DNA from: Candidatus Aminicenantota bacterium
GTDB lineage: Bacteria; Acidobacteriota; Aminicenantia; Aminicenantales; UBA4085
DNA: 11,080 nt
Assembly (NCBI GenBank): GCA_003154255.1
Contig: PMCY01000003.1
Location: 1 to 11,080, forward strand
Direction: 5' to 3'
The notes below the pieces were generated by a model that saw only the letters and a program-made list of their open reading frames with translations, ran no database searches and had not been told where the DNA came from. Of the stretch, positions 5,210-11,080 are shown piece by piece (the first letter of the stretch is position 1; every line of letters starts with the position of its first letter). The translations under genes were made by a program, and so were the position numbers.

Positions 5210-6583
5210 GTGCGTCAAAACAAGCTTCTTTTTCTCCTGTTCGCGGCCGCGTGCTCTTTGCGTTCGGCCGTTCCCTGTTGGGCCGGCGCGGATTCGGAAC
5301 TCCGGTTGAAAATCCTTTCCATTCCCGGCGTCGTCGAGGTCAAGGAGGCCCGGTTCGACGCCGCCGATTTCCGCGAAGCTTATGAAGTGATGATCGAGCA
5401 GCCGCTCGATCATCAACGTCCGGACGGCGAGAAATTCCGCCAAAGGCTCTTTATCTCCCACGCCGCTTACGACAAGCCGGTCCTGCTGGAAACGGAAGGG
5501 TATGCCGCCGGCTGGAATCGGGCCGGAGAGTTGACCCGCCTCCTCGGCGCAAACCAGGTCATCGTCGAACACCGTTTCTTCGGCCGGTCCGTCCCCTCGC
5601 CGCTACGCTGGAAATATATGACCGTCCGGCAATCGGCCGACGACCTCCACCGCGTCGTGACCGCGTTGAAAAAGATCTATTCCGGACGTTGGGTCAGCTC
5701 GGGCGTCAGCAAGGGAGGCCAGACGGCGCTGTTTTACAAGTGCTTCCACCCCAACGACGTCGATGCCGCCGTTCCCTATTCCGCGCCGATCAACGTGGCT
5801 CAGGAAGACCCGCGCCTGACTCAGTTCCTACGGTCCGTCGGCGACGCCGCGACGCGGACCCGGATCAAGGATTATCAAACAGCCTTGTTCCGGAGAGAAG
5901 ACGAAATCCTGCCGTTCCTCCGGGAAACGGCCGCCAAGCGGCATTGGACGTTTGCGTTGGGCCTGGCCGAGGCTTTCGAATACGGCGTCCTGGAATATCC
6001 CCTTGCCTTCTGGCAATACGGATCGGTCAAGCCCGCCGACATCCCGGCGCCCGATGCCCCCGCGGCGGCTCTTTTCGAGCATCTCATGGGGATGAATACG
6101 ATCTTTTTCTACTCCGATCAAGGCAAGGCTGCCTTCGAGCCGTTTATGTATCAAGCCTTCACCGAAATCGGCTACTACAATTACGACCTCACGGATTTCA
6201 AATCGGTCCTGAAAACCTTGAAGAATCCGACCAATCTCGTCCTCTGCCCAAAGGACGCGGTTATCGTTTATGATCCTTCGACCATGCAGACGGTCTATCA
6301 CAAGCTGCTGTATGAAGCGAATCATGTGATCTACATCTACGGGGAGATGGACACTTGGGCCGCGACGGCCGTTCCGCTCATCGGAAGGACGGATGCGATC
6401 GAAATTATCGTCCGCAACGGCCACCACGGAGCGGGAATCCGCGATTTCTCGCCCGAGCAGAAAGCCCTTTTCACGGCGACGCTGGAAGAATGGCTGGGAC
6501 TGAAACTCGCCGGACCGGCCTGGTCCGAAAGGCCAGGGCCCTCGCCGCGACCCATGGCCGGGCCCGGGAAAGAGGAACAATGA
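5210..6583 (+). CDS. Secreted S37-type serine aminopeptidase (PS-10 / tripeptidyl aminopeptidase family)
   Basis: The frame extends back to a GTG at 5039, but that lies upstream of the predicted promoter and adds 57 residues unlike a protein start. The GTG at 5210 follows GAGAGG and opens directly with a signal peptide (MRQNKLLFLLFAAACS, cleavage near CWAG-A), so it is preferred, giving 457 residues. The mature enzyme shows the S37 pattern: FEQPLDH-like MIEQPLDHQRPDG (61-73), VLLETEGYAAGWNR, EHRFFGRSVPSP (120-131), the nucleophile elbow SSGVSKGGQTAL with Ser167, FHPNDVDAAVPYSAP (179-193), an Asp in YGEMDTWAAT (D381) and a His in RNGHHGAG (H405 or H406). The catalytic triad therefore appears complete. 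Family members remove short peptides from the N-terminus of proteins outside the cell, so the role is probably peptide scavenging in periplasm or medium. The stop overlaps the next start (ATGA), implying co-translation. Confidence 0.88.
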   Translation: MRQNKLLFLLFAAACSLRSAVPCWAGADSELRLKILSIPGVVEVKEARFDAADFREAYEVMIEQPLDHQRPDGEKFRQRLFISHAAYDKPVLLETEGYAAGWNRAGELTRLLGANQVIVEHRFFGRSVPSPLRWKYMTVRQSADDLHRVVTALKKIYSGRWVSSGVSKGGQTALFYKCFHPNDVDAAVPYSAPINVAQEDPRLTQFLRSVGDAATRTRIKDYQTALFRREDEILPFLRETAAKRHWTFALGLAEAFEYGVLEYPLAFWQYGSVKPADIPAPDAPAAALFEHLMGMNTIFFYSDQGKAAFEPFMYQAFTEIGYYNYDLTDFKSVLKTLKNPTNLVLCPKDAVIVYDPSTMQTVYHKLLYEANHVIYIYGEMDTWAATAVPLIGRTDAIEIIVRNGHHGAGIRDFSPEQKALFTATLEEWLGLKLAGPAWSERPGPSPRPMAGPGKEEQ

Positions 6584-6906
6584 AAAAAGGGATTCGGACG
6601 GTCAGCAGCGGCGGTATTTCGGCCCTTCTTTTTTTATCGGAAGCGCAGCCTCGCAGGAGATCGGTCCGAGCGATCGCTGGCCTGGGCCGATCCCGTACGG
6701 CGTTCTCCGCGGCTGTGGGCGTCGACGACGCAAGCCCGAAGTCGAAGGAGGGAGACGATCTCGAATTTACCTTCGTCGGCGACGGGCGATTGGGCGAACG
6801 CGAAACTCGGCCGCGCGGTCGGCCCGCCTGCGGCTCGATGACGAAGGCCGTTCGCGCTGAGCCCGATTTTGCCCCTAACGGCGGGGAGTCCGTGTGGGAT
6901 AGGTGA
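6580..6906 (+). pseudogene. Small gene coupled to the peptidase, apparently frameshifted at a T7 tract
   Basis: An ATG at 6580 overlaps the peptidase stop (ATGA) and has AGAGGA just before it. As written it encodes 108 residues that lose protein character after about residue 20 (EAQPRRRSVRAIAG). At 6629-6635 there is a run of seven T. With eight T the same start would give MKKGIRTVSSGG, ISALLFFIGSAASQ, a textbook signal peptide with an SAA-type cleavage site, followed by EIGPSDRWPGPIPYGVL. Later the original frame again looks more protein-like (VGVDDASPKSKEGDDLEFTF), so a second shift may exist. It is thus either a decaying secreted-protein gene, a slippage-switched gene or an assembly error. 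The end overlaps the convergent metallophosphoesterase gene by 32 bases. Family unknown. Confidence 0.45.
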
Positions 6907-9007
6907 TCAGGACTTTTTTCCCGCTTTTTGAACAGTCGCAGGCCACCCACTGGTTCCTATTCTTGCTTGTATTATTTTCGCCGGAGCTATCCTCCACCTG
7001 GATTTCGACGCCGCCGTATTTGATGCTGAATGGAAACATTTTGAAGGTATTTGAATAGCCGGATAATTTTGCCGTAAGGGTGAGGTCATAAGTGTTTCCC
7101 CTGACACTGTTCACCTTATAGCGGGCGTTTCTGCCCATGAGGAGAGGGGCATGATAGATCAAGCGGGCCATTCCATAATGATTGCCTTTTATGGAAGCCT
7201 GAAATTTGATAACCCCAGCACCGTTCGCCAGGTCTACAGGATCGACGGAGAAGTCCTTGGTTTCAAATCGATGAAGAGTTCCGGCAACATCGTACGATTT
7301 TCCGCTCAAGAGCATCCGGAAGTCTTCCGTGGTGTCACGTGTGCTTGTCCGTTTAATGCTGAAGTATGACACGTCATAATCGGTCGGGTCGGCAAAATCG
7401 AGGATCCCTTGCATAAACCACGCATTGGCATCATGGGGAACCGCATATGTGCCTGACACCGTTTCGTAGCTGCTTCCAAAACCGTGTGAAAACACCTGAC
7501 GTGAACTTCCGGAGAGCGTGCTGTACTGGGATTTGGCGCCCCAATCGCTGCAGCTCACTGACAGGTTAACCTTGCCTTTTCCGGAATTGGATCTTGCCGT
7601 CATCGTAATCGTGTAGGAACCGCCCGGTGCGGCGGCTGGAGCGGTGCCCACGGAGAAATACTGGTAGGGCTGTCCGCCATGGCCATCATGGCAATACTTA
7701 TCCCACTCATGCTTTGGAGGAAAAGTCAGCGTCCAAGGCCCGTGAACGGTCATACCGGGCGTTTGGGCGATCACCTTGGATGTGGGATCATCATCGAATC
7801 CAAGGATGTTCTCATTGATGTGAGATCCCTTCGTTTCCATGTGGGGATCGTAGAATAGCTCCACGGGGCCGGTTCCCACCAATTGAAGAGTGATTTTTGA
7901 AGAAAGGACCTTCATGTCCGTAAGCTGAGTTTCGCCGTCCTGAATGAGAACCGGGAAACTGTACCAATCCTCGGCGTTGGGGTCGTACGTCGTCGGAACC
8001 TTCCAGGTCATATCGTATCCGGAGACCCGGTGTCCGCCGGCTCCGTTATTCTCCCAAGCTTGTGTCGTCACACCGGTGGCAGAGATCGTATAGATGACAA
8101 TAGTGTCTTCCTCGAGGTAGTTGCCCCAATCCATCTGGGGATAGGGGGCGGAGAAGGCCATCTCGTGCCCAAAGTCATGAACTGGACGACTCCATCCGCT
8201 GCTTTGGCTGCCGATATACCATCCGGGCATGTGATTGTGTCCGTGTATCCACACTTTGATTTGGGGATTTTTCTGAAAGAGATGTGCCCACCAGTCTTGA
8301 TCCTGCTGACCTCGATACGTTGACATGGGGTCGCCATCATGCGGCGTTGTGTCCTCGATGGCTTGATGGGAAAAGATAATGGTTGTCGCGTTACGATAAT
8401 AAGTTGTCATGAATTCGATCCATTCATATTCCGCCGGACGAGTCCAAGGTTCATAATCCATCTCCGGCAACGCGAGAAATAGAATGCCGTTTCGCATCAT
8501 CGCATAGGGATAGTTGTTAAGTTCCGTTTCATTGACATACGTCCTCAATAACACAAAAGGATCATTGTCGTTTTGCGGCAAGTCCGGCCCGTCGCTATAG
8601 TCGGTGAGGTCGATGTTGCCCCCGACATAGTGAAAGGGCAGGTTCAGGTGAGAGACAAGGAAAGCCTTGAAATTGTTCTTGTAAGGATCCATGGTCTTTG
8701 GCAGCCCAACGCCATTGACGAACGCCGTGTTATTCCTCGCTCCGTCCCCGAGATGGACGACAAACTCGCAAGGAGGAGTGTTGTCCATGATATCGTCGGC
8801 AAGAAGATCCAGATAATCCGCGTAGCCCCATTTGTCTTTCAGCGTGCGTTGACCGATATGAGTATCCGTGAACGCTGCAAAGTTCAGAGAATGCTCGGGA
8901 GATGGGACAGGATCAACATTCCAGGCCATTCCCAAAACAAACATTAACAACATTGTTGAAAACAACAAAAAAGACTGCCTCTTGGCCTTTAATACGGGAA
9001 ATACCAT
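6875..9007 (-). CDS. Secreted calcineurin-type metallophosphoesterase with carbohydrate-binding-like C-terminal region
   Basis: The 710-residue product starts at the ATG at 9007, after AGGAGA on the minus strand, and opens with a signal peptide or anchor (KAKRQSFLLFSTMLLMFVLGMAW). Residues 42-260 are a calcineurin-like phosphoesterase: D48 and H50 in FTDTHIG, D88 in HLGDGARNN, N131 in GGNID, H214 in FSHQAI, and H257 and H259 in HGHNHMPGW. All two-metal ligands are present. The histidine that normally follows the asparagine (GNHD/GNHE) is isoleucine here, so catalysis may be altered. Residues of roughly 290-440 are beta-rich and unassigned. Residues 455-555 (SYTITMTARSNSGKGKVNLS, then VSGTYAVPHDANAWFMQG) resemble a CBM4/9 jelly-roll, and a further beta region (575-675) closes the protein. 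The likely role is an exported phosphohydrolase acting on an envelope or polysaccharide-associated substrate. A TTGACA at 9078-9073 (minus) could be its -35 box, but no good -10 follows. Confidence 0.82.
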   Translation of the reverse strand: MVFPVLKAKRQSFLLFSTMLLMFVLGMAWNVDPVPSPEHSLNFAAFTDTHIGQRTLKDKWGYADYLDLLADDIMDNTPPCEFVVHLGDGARNNTAFVNGVGLPKTMDPYKNNFKAFLVSHLNLPFHYVGGNIDLTDYSDGPDLPQNDNDPFVLLRTYVNETELNNYPYAMMRNGILFLALPEMDYEPWTRPAEYEWIEFMTTYYRNATTIIFSHQAIEDTTPHDGDPMSTYRGQQDQDWWAHLFQKNPQIKVWIHGHNHMPGWYIGSQSSGWSRPVHDFGHEMAFSAPYPQMDWGNYLEEDTIVIYTISATGVTTQAWENNGAGGHRVSGYDMTWKVPTTYDPNAEDWYSFPVLIQDGETQLTDMKVLSSKITLQLVGTGPVELFYDPHMETKGSHINENILGFDDDPTSKVIAQTPGMTVHGPWTLTFPPKHEWDKYCHDGHGGQPYQYFSVGTAPAAAPGGSYTITMTARSNSGKGKVNLSVSCSDWGAKSQYSTLSGSSRQVFSHGFGSSYETVSGTYAVPHDANAWFMQGILDFADPTDYDVSYFSIKRTSTRDTTEDFRMLLSGKSYDVAGTLHRFETKDFSVDPVDLANGAGVIKFQASIKGNHYGMARLIYHAPLLMGRNARYKVNSVRGNTYDLTLTAKLSGYSNTFKMFPFSIKYGGVEIQVEDSSGENNTSKNRNQWVACDCSKSGKKVLITYPTRTPRR

Positions 9008-9317
9008 CTTTCTTGAATCTCCTGTCAGCGCTTAGCCGAATATTCCAATTCCCTAACATGGTCAAACGGAAATGTCAATTCCCGGAAAATAGTCCACGAC
9101 TCGAGTAAAGCCTTCGACCTAAAGCCGCGTTTCCGTTGCCAAAAAAATTGGCCGGGGGCGTCATGTTTTAAGAGATGAGGTCCAGCAGATCTACTCGTTC
9201 GACGGCCATCTTCCTCTCTCCCTGGGGCAAGCACGTTGCCCCCTCAGCCTTTCATGTCTTATAATGGCAAGGAAATAAATAGGAAGAAGAACTCGGTTTA
9301 TGAAAAGGACATAAGAA
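9008..9317. other. Divergent intergenic region
   Basis: This 310-base gap separates the divergent metallophosphoesterase (minus) and VWFA-related (plus) genes. It holds the plus-strand promoter at 9236-9265 and an unconvincing minus-strand promoter near 9078. A minus-strand frame at 9025-9234 and a 13-codon ORF from the ATG at 9209 show no family signature; the latter has a fair ribosome binding site. A four-codon plus-strand ORF (MKRT) at 9300-9314 ends three bases before the VWFA start. I see no tRNA, repeat or riboswitch here. Confidence 0.5.
9236..9265 (+). promoter_or_regulatory. Promoter of the VWFA-related gene
   Basis: A perfect TATAAT (9260-9265) follows TTGCCC (9236-9241) at 18 bases. 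Transcription near 9272 gives a leader of about 46 bases to the ATG at 9318. Confidence 0.5.
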
Positions 9318-10562
9318 ATGAGCGGTTCTCATCATCAAATTCATGAATCTTGGGCTGTCCGACATAGGGGGGGAGTCCGGAACGTCGGAATACTTGTCCT
9401 CCTGGCAGCATGCGGGTTCTTCGTCCTGTCCCTCCATCCCCAGGAACTTGGCCATGTCGTCGGAGACGCCAACATCGAAGTTCCGGTCCGTGTCTTCGAC
9501 GGAGAAAAATTCGTCGACGGCCTGACCCACGAGGACTTCGAAGTCTTCGAAAACGGCAAGCCCCAGAATATCACCGCCCTCTTCCTTATCCGAAAAGCGA
9601 ACATCCAAAAAAAGGAAACGTCAGGACCAGCGGCCGCCAAGCTCACTCCGGAGATGGGAAGGACGATCGTAATGCAGTTCGAGGTTTTGAACCCAACGCC
9701 TAAGTTGGACGAAGCTATAGACTTTTTCTTCGGCCAGGTTCTTCAGCCGAAGGACTCGCTGACAGTCATTAGTCCCCGAGCAACGTACCGCTTCAAGCCG
9801 GAGGCCATGACCCGCTTACCCCGCCGGGTAATCGCTCAGCAGCTTAAAGACAAGTTACGGAAAGATATCCTCGCGGGAGCAACAGAATACAAAAGATTGT
9901 TGCGCGATTTCCGGGATGTCTTGAGATTGCAAATTGGTCCCGATCAGAAGCTGCACCAGCTTCAGACTGTTATCGAACAACTGCGCAACCGGGTCGGCAT
10001 CGACGAAGCGAGCCTGCGGAAGACGGCCCAGGCACTGAAGGCCATCAAGGGGCAAAAATACATCTATCTGTTTTATGAAAAGGAGTTGATCAACTCGGTT
10101 TCCTTTGGAAGCTTCGGCGACGAGTCTCTTCCCCAGGAGGAAAGGGGCCTATCCGATATGGCCGCGGCGGATATGCAGAGGGACCTGACCATCAATCCCA
10201 AGGCAATCGGACAGATGTTCTCCGATGCCTCCATTACGGCCCATTTCATCCGCCTGACGCAAACCACAACGAATGCCGGCGGTTTGGATCAAGAGGGGGA
10301 AAACGCGCTCCCAACCAAAGACCTGTCGGCATCCATTTCTGAAAGCTTCAATGAAATGGCCCGAACCACGGGGGGGATCTCCGAGACTTCGGCGAATCCC
10401 CTTGCCGCCTTACAAAAAGCCGCGACAGCGACGGAAAACTACTATCTCTTATATTACGTCCCCGAAAATTATAAAGCTGACGGGAGTTTCAAGGAGATTA
10501 AGGTCGTGGCTAAAGAAAAACGATTCCGGACCACCAACCGGGCCGGCTATTTCGCTAATTGA
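9318..10562 (+). CDS. VWFA-related acidobacterial-type protein (TIGR03436-like)
   Basis: AAAGGA lies eight bases before the ATG at 9318. The 414-residue product has a single N-terminal hydrophobic segment (about 23-39, GILVLLAACGFFVLSL), then a small beta domain typical of TIGR03436: IEVPVRVFDGEKFVDGLTHE (53-72) leading to DFEVFENGKPQNI (73-85). The VWA-like part follows: RTIVMQFEVLNPTPKLDEAI (115-134), QPKDSLTVISPRATYRF, a charged helical insert (170-245), GQKYIYLFYEKELI, MARTTGGISETSANPLAAL (347-365) and ENYYLLYYVPENYKADGSFK with KVVAKEKRFRTTNRAGYF at the end. The order matches the acidobacterial family, which is abundant in these genomes and of unknown function, presumably acting at the periplasmic face. 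The MIDAS metal motif (DxSxS) expected after the first VWA strand is absent (QFEVLNPTP), so metal-dependent adhesion is unlikely. A LAAC lipobox-like string is inside the hydrophobic segment and not convincing. Confidence 0.82.
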   Translation: MSGSHHQIHESWAVRHRGGVRNVGILVLLAACGFFVLSLHPQELGHVVGDANIEVPVRVFDGEKFVDGLTHEDFEVFENGKPQNITALFLIRKANIQKKETSGPAAAKLTPEMGRTIVMQFEVLNPTPKLDEAIDFFFGQVLQPKDSLTVISPRATYRFKPEAMTRLPRRVIAQQLKDKLRKDILAGATEYKRLLRDFRDVLRLQIGPDQKLHQLQTVIEQLRNRVGIDEASLRKTAQALKAIKGQKYIYLFYEKELINSVSFGSFGDESLPQEERGLSDMAAADMQRDLTINPKAIGQMFSDASITAHFIRLTQTTTNAGGLDQEGENALPTKDLSASISESFNEMARTTGGISETSANPLAALQKAATATENYYLLYYVPENYKADGSFKEIKVVAKEKRFRTTNRAGYFAN

Positions 10563-10615
10563 CCTGACCCCTTTAAAACGATCCCCCAAGAATGTGAGTT
10601 TTCCGGCTCCAAAAC

Positions 10616-10632
10616 TTCCGCATCCGGCGGAA
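10616..10632 (-). terminator. Possible terminator in the convergent gap
   Basis: TTCCGC (10616-10621) and GCGGAA (10627-10632) form a six-base perfect stem with a five-base loop. Read on the minus strand it is followed by GTTTT, so it would best serve the minus-strand gene ending at 10695. A second, weaker stem (CCGCG 10641-10645 with CGCGG 10655-10659) lies beside it. Confidence 0.35.
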
Positions 10633-10694
10633 AGAAACAACCGCGAGGCAAACCCGCGGCGCCGGGACGATAAAAACCCGCCGAATTCTCCCGC

Positions 10695-11080
10695 TTATCG
10701 TTCGACTCTCTTCTCCGGCGGCGGCGGCGGAGTCGTTAGAATCGGGGGGAGCCCACTGGCGGCGATTTTTGCGTTATAGGCCGGGATCTCATTTCCCAGA
10801 AGTCTCGAGTAAACGGCCCGGACCGAATCGATCTCCTTTTCCAACTCGGCGACGAGACCGATGGACGTTTCCGTCGGGCCGAAATCCGCGCTTCCGGATG
10901 TGTCCCCGCCGCCCGGGCCGATGACTTGGCCGACCCACATCAGGTTCAAATAGAGCCGGTAGGCTTCGACGAAATATTTATCGTCGCTCATGGCTTCCGA
11001 TCGGGTGATCATGCGGTATTCAACGTCACGCATCTTGACGTCAATCGCCTCCATCGCTTTCAATGCCGCTGGCTTGGCCG
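10695..11080 (-). CDS. C-terminal end of a sortilin/VPS10-type BNR propeller protein (partial)
   Basis: The frame enters from beyond the right edge and ends with TAA at 10697-10695; 127 residues are visible. There is no stop before the edge, so the apparent TTG start at 11063 is not real. The visible part is helical and charged (MKAMEAIDVKMRDVEYRMIT, DDKYFVEAYRLYLNLMWVGQ), then a Gly-rich linker (GPGGGDTSGSADFGPTETS), a second helix (VAELEKEIDSVRAVYSRLLG), IPAYNAKIAASGLPPI and the tail TPPPPPEKR. This arrangement is characteristic of the C-terminal helical region of large acidobacterial sortilin-like WD40/YVTN/BNR propeller proteins annotated as glycosyl hydrolases; that assignment rests on recall of the family. 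The propeller itself would lie outside the window. It converges on the VWFA-related gene, with 132 bases between the stops. Confidence 0.65.
   Translation of the reverse strand, partial: AKPAALKAMEAIDVKMRDVEYRMITRSEAMSDDKYFVEAYRLYLNLMWVGQVIGPGGGDTSGSADFGPTETSIGLVAELEKEIDSVRAVYSRLLGNEIPAYNAKIAASGLPPILTTPPPPPEKRVER

Noticed and set aside
4928..6580. Minus-strand frames at 4928-5572 (214 residues) and 5828-6580 (250 residues)
   Set aside because: They lie opposite the S37 peptidase, whose catalytic motifs are unambiguous, and their translations show no domain or start signal.
9168..9209. Thirteen-codon minus-strand ORF from the ATG at 9209 (MAVERVDLLDLIS)
   Set aside because: It has a fair ribosome binding site but is too short, is followed by no continuing coding frame, and lies in a promoter-containing gap; kept only as a note in the intergenic entry.
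9300..9314. Four-codon ORF (MKRT) ending just before the VWFA-related start as a leader peptide
   Set aside because: It has no ribosome binding site of its own and no attenuator-like structure; it overlaps the Shine-Dalgarno of the real gene.
50..10782. CGTTATAGG followed by GC or CC at about 50-60 and 10772-10782, and inverted at about 4205-4216
   Set aside because: The shared core is only about ten bases, one copy is inside a coding sequence, and flanks do not match; chance occurrence in 11 kb is plausible and no element borders were found.
1..11080. Search for tRNA, rRNA, CRISPR repeats, transposase genes, toxin-antitoxin or defence modules
   Set aside because: No such features were recognised on either strand by eye; the intact genes are ordinary exported hydrolases and propeller or VWFA-type proteins. 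A covariance-model or profile search was not possible here.

Overview
The window looks like a chromosomal stretch from an Acidobacteriota-type genome, possibly the Aminicenantes side. The basis is a TIGR03436-style (VWFA-related, acidobacterial) protein, a YncE-type propeller with a Gly/Arg-rich loop, and a partial sortilin-type BNR propeller protein with a proline-rich tail. Base composition is moderately GC-rich, with a visibly more AT-rich patch at about 4130-5060. This is inference from protein families; no rRNA or other marker gene is present. No tRNA, rRNA, CRISPR array, complete transposon or phage module was seen.

Layout. 1-1259: a weak minus-strand open frame runs off the left edge, then a YncE-like exported beta-propeller with its own sigma-70-like promoter and two small perfect hairpins in the leader. 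1260-1691: a short hairpin, then a 121-codon minus-strand reading frame with no start codon, probably the 3' remnant of a lost gene. 1692-3503: a membrane-anchored alkaline-phosphatase-superfamily enzyme. 3504-4202: an ambiguous minus-strand frame and a small lipoprotein-like gene carrying three histidine-rich repeats, with its own promoter. 4195-5013: a patch of gene fragments, namely an unidentified open frame joined in frame to an isochorismatase-fold gene that stops just before its catalytic cysteine, then a 40-codon ORF with a strong ribosome binding site. 5045-6906: a secreted S37-type serine aminopeptidase behind a promoter with two perfect dyads, followed by a start-stop-overlapping small gene that appears frameshifted at a T7 tract. 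6875-9007 (minus): a large secreted metallophosphoesterase with a carbohydrate-binding-like C-terminal region. 9008-9317: a divergent intergenic region. 9318-10562: the VWFA-related protein. 10695-11080 (minus): the C-terminal end of a sortilin/BNR-type protein that enters from beyond the right edge.

The shared theme is export: nearly every intact gene starts with a signal peptide, lipoprotein signal or membrane anchor. Together they suggest a cell-envelope or periplasmic hydrolase repertoire (peptidase, phosphohydrolases, propeller binding proteins). The genes alternate in strand and mostly have individual promoters, so they are neighbours rather than one operon. I do not see a convincing new multi-gene system. 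The most notable points are the histidine-repeat lipoprotein, the cluster of gene remnants, the frameshifted gene behind the peptidase, the double-dyad promoter and the altered catalytic motif of the metallophosphoesterase.
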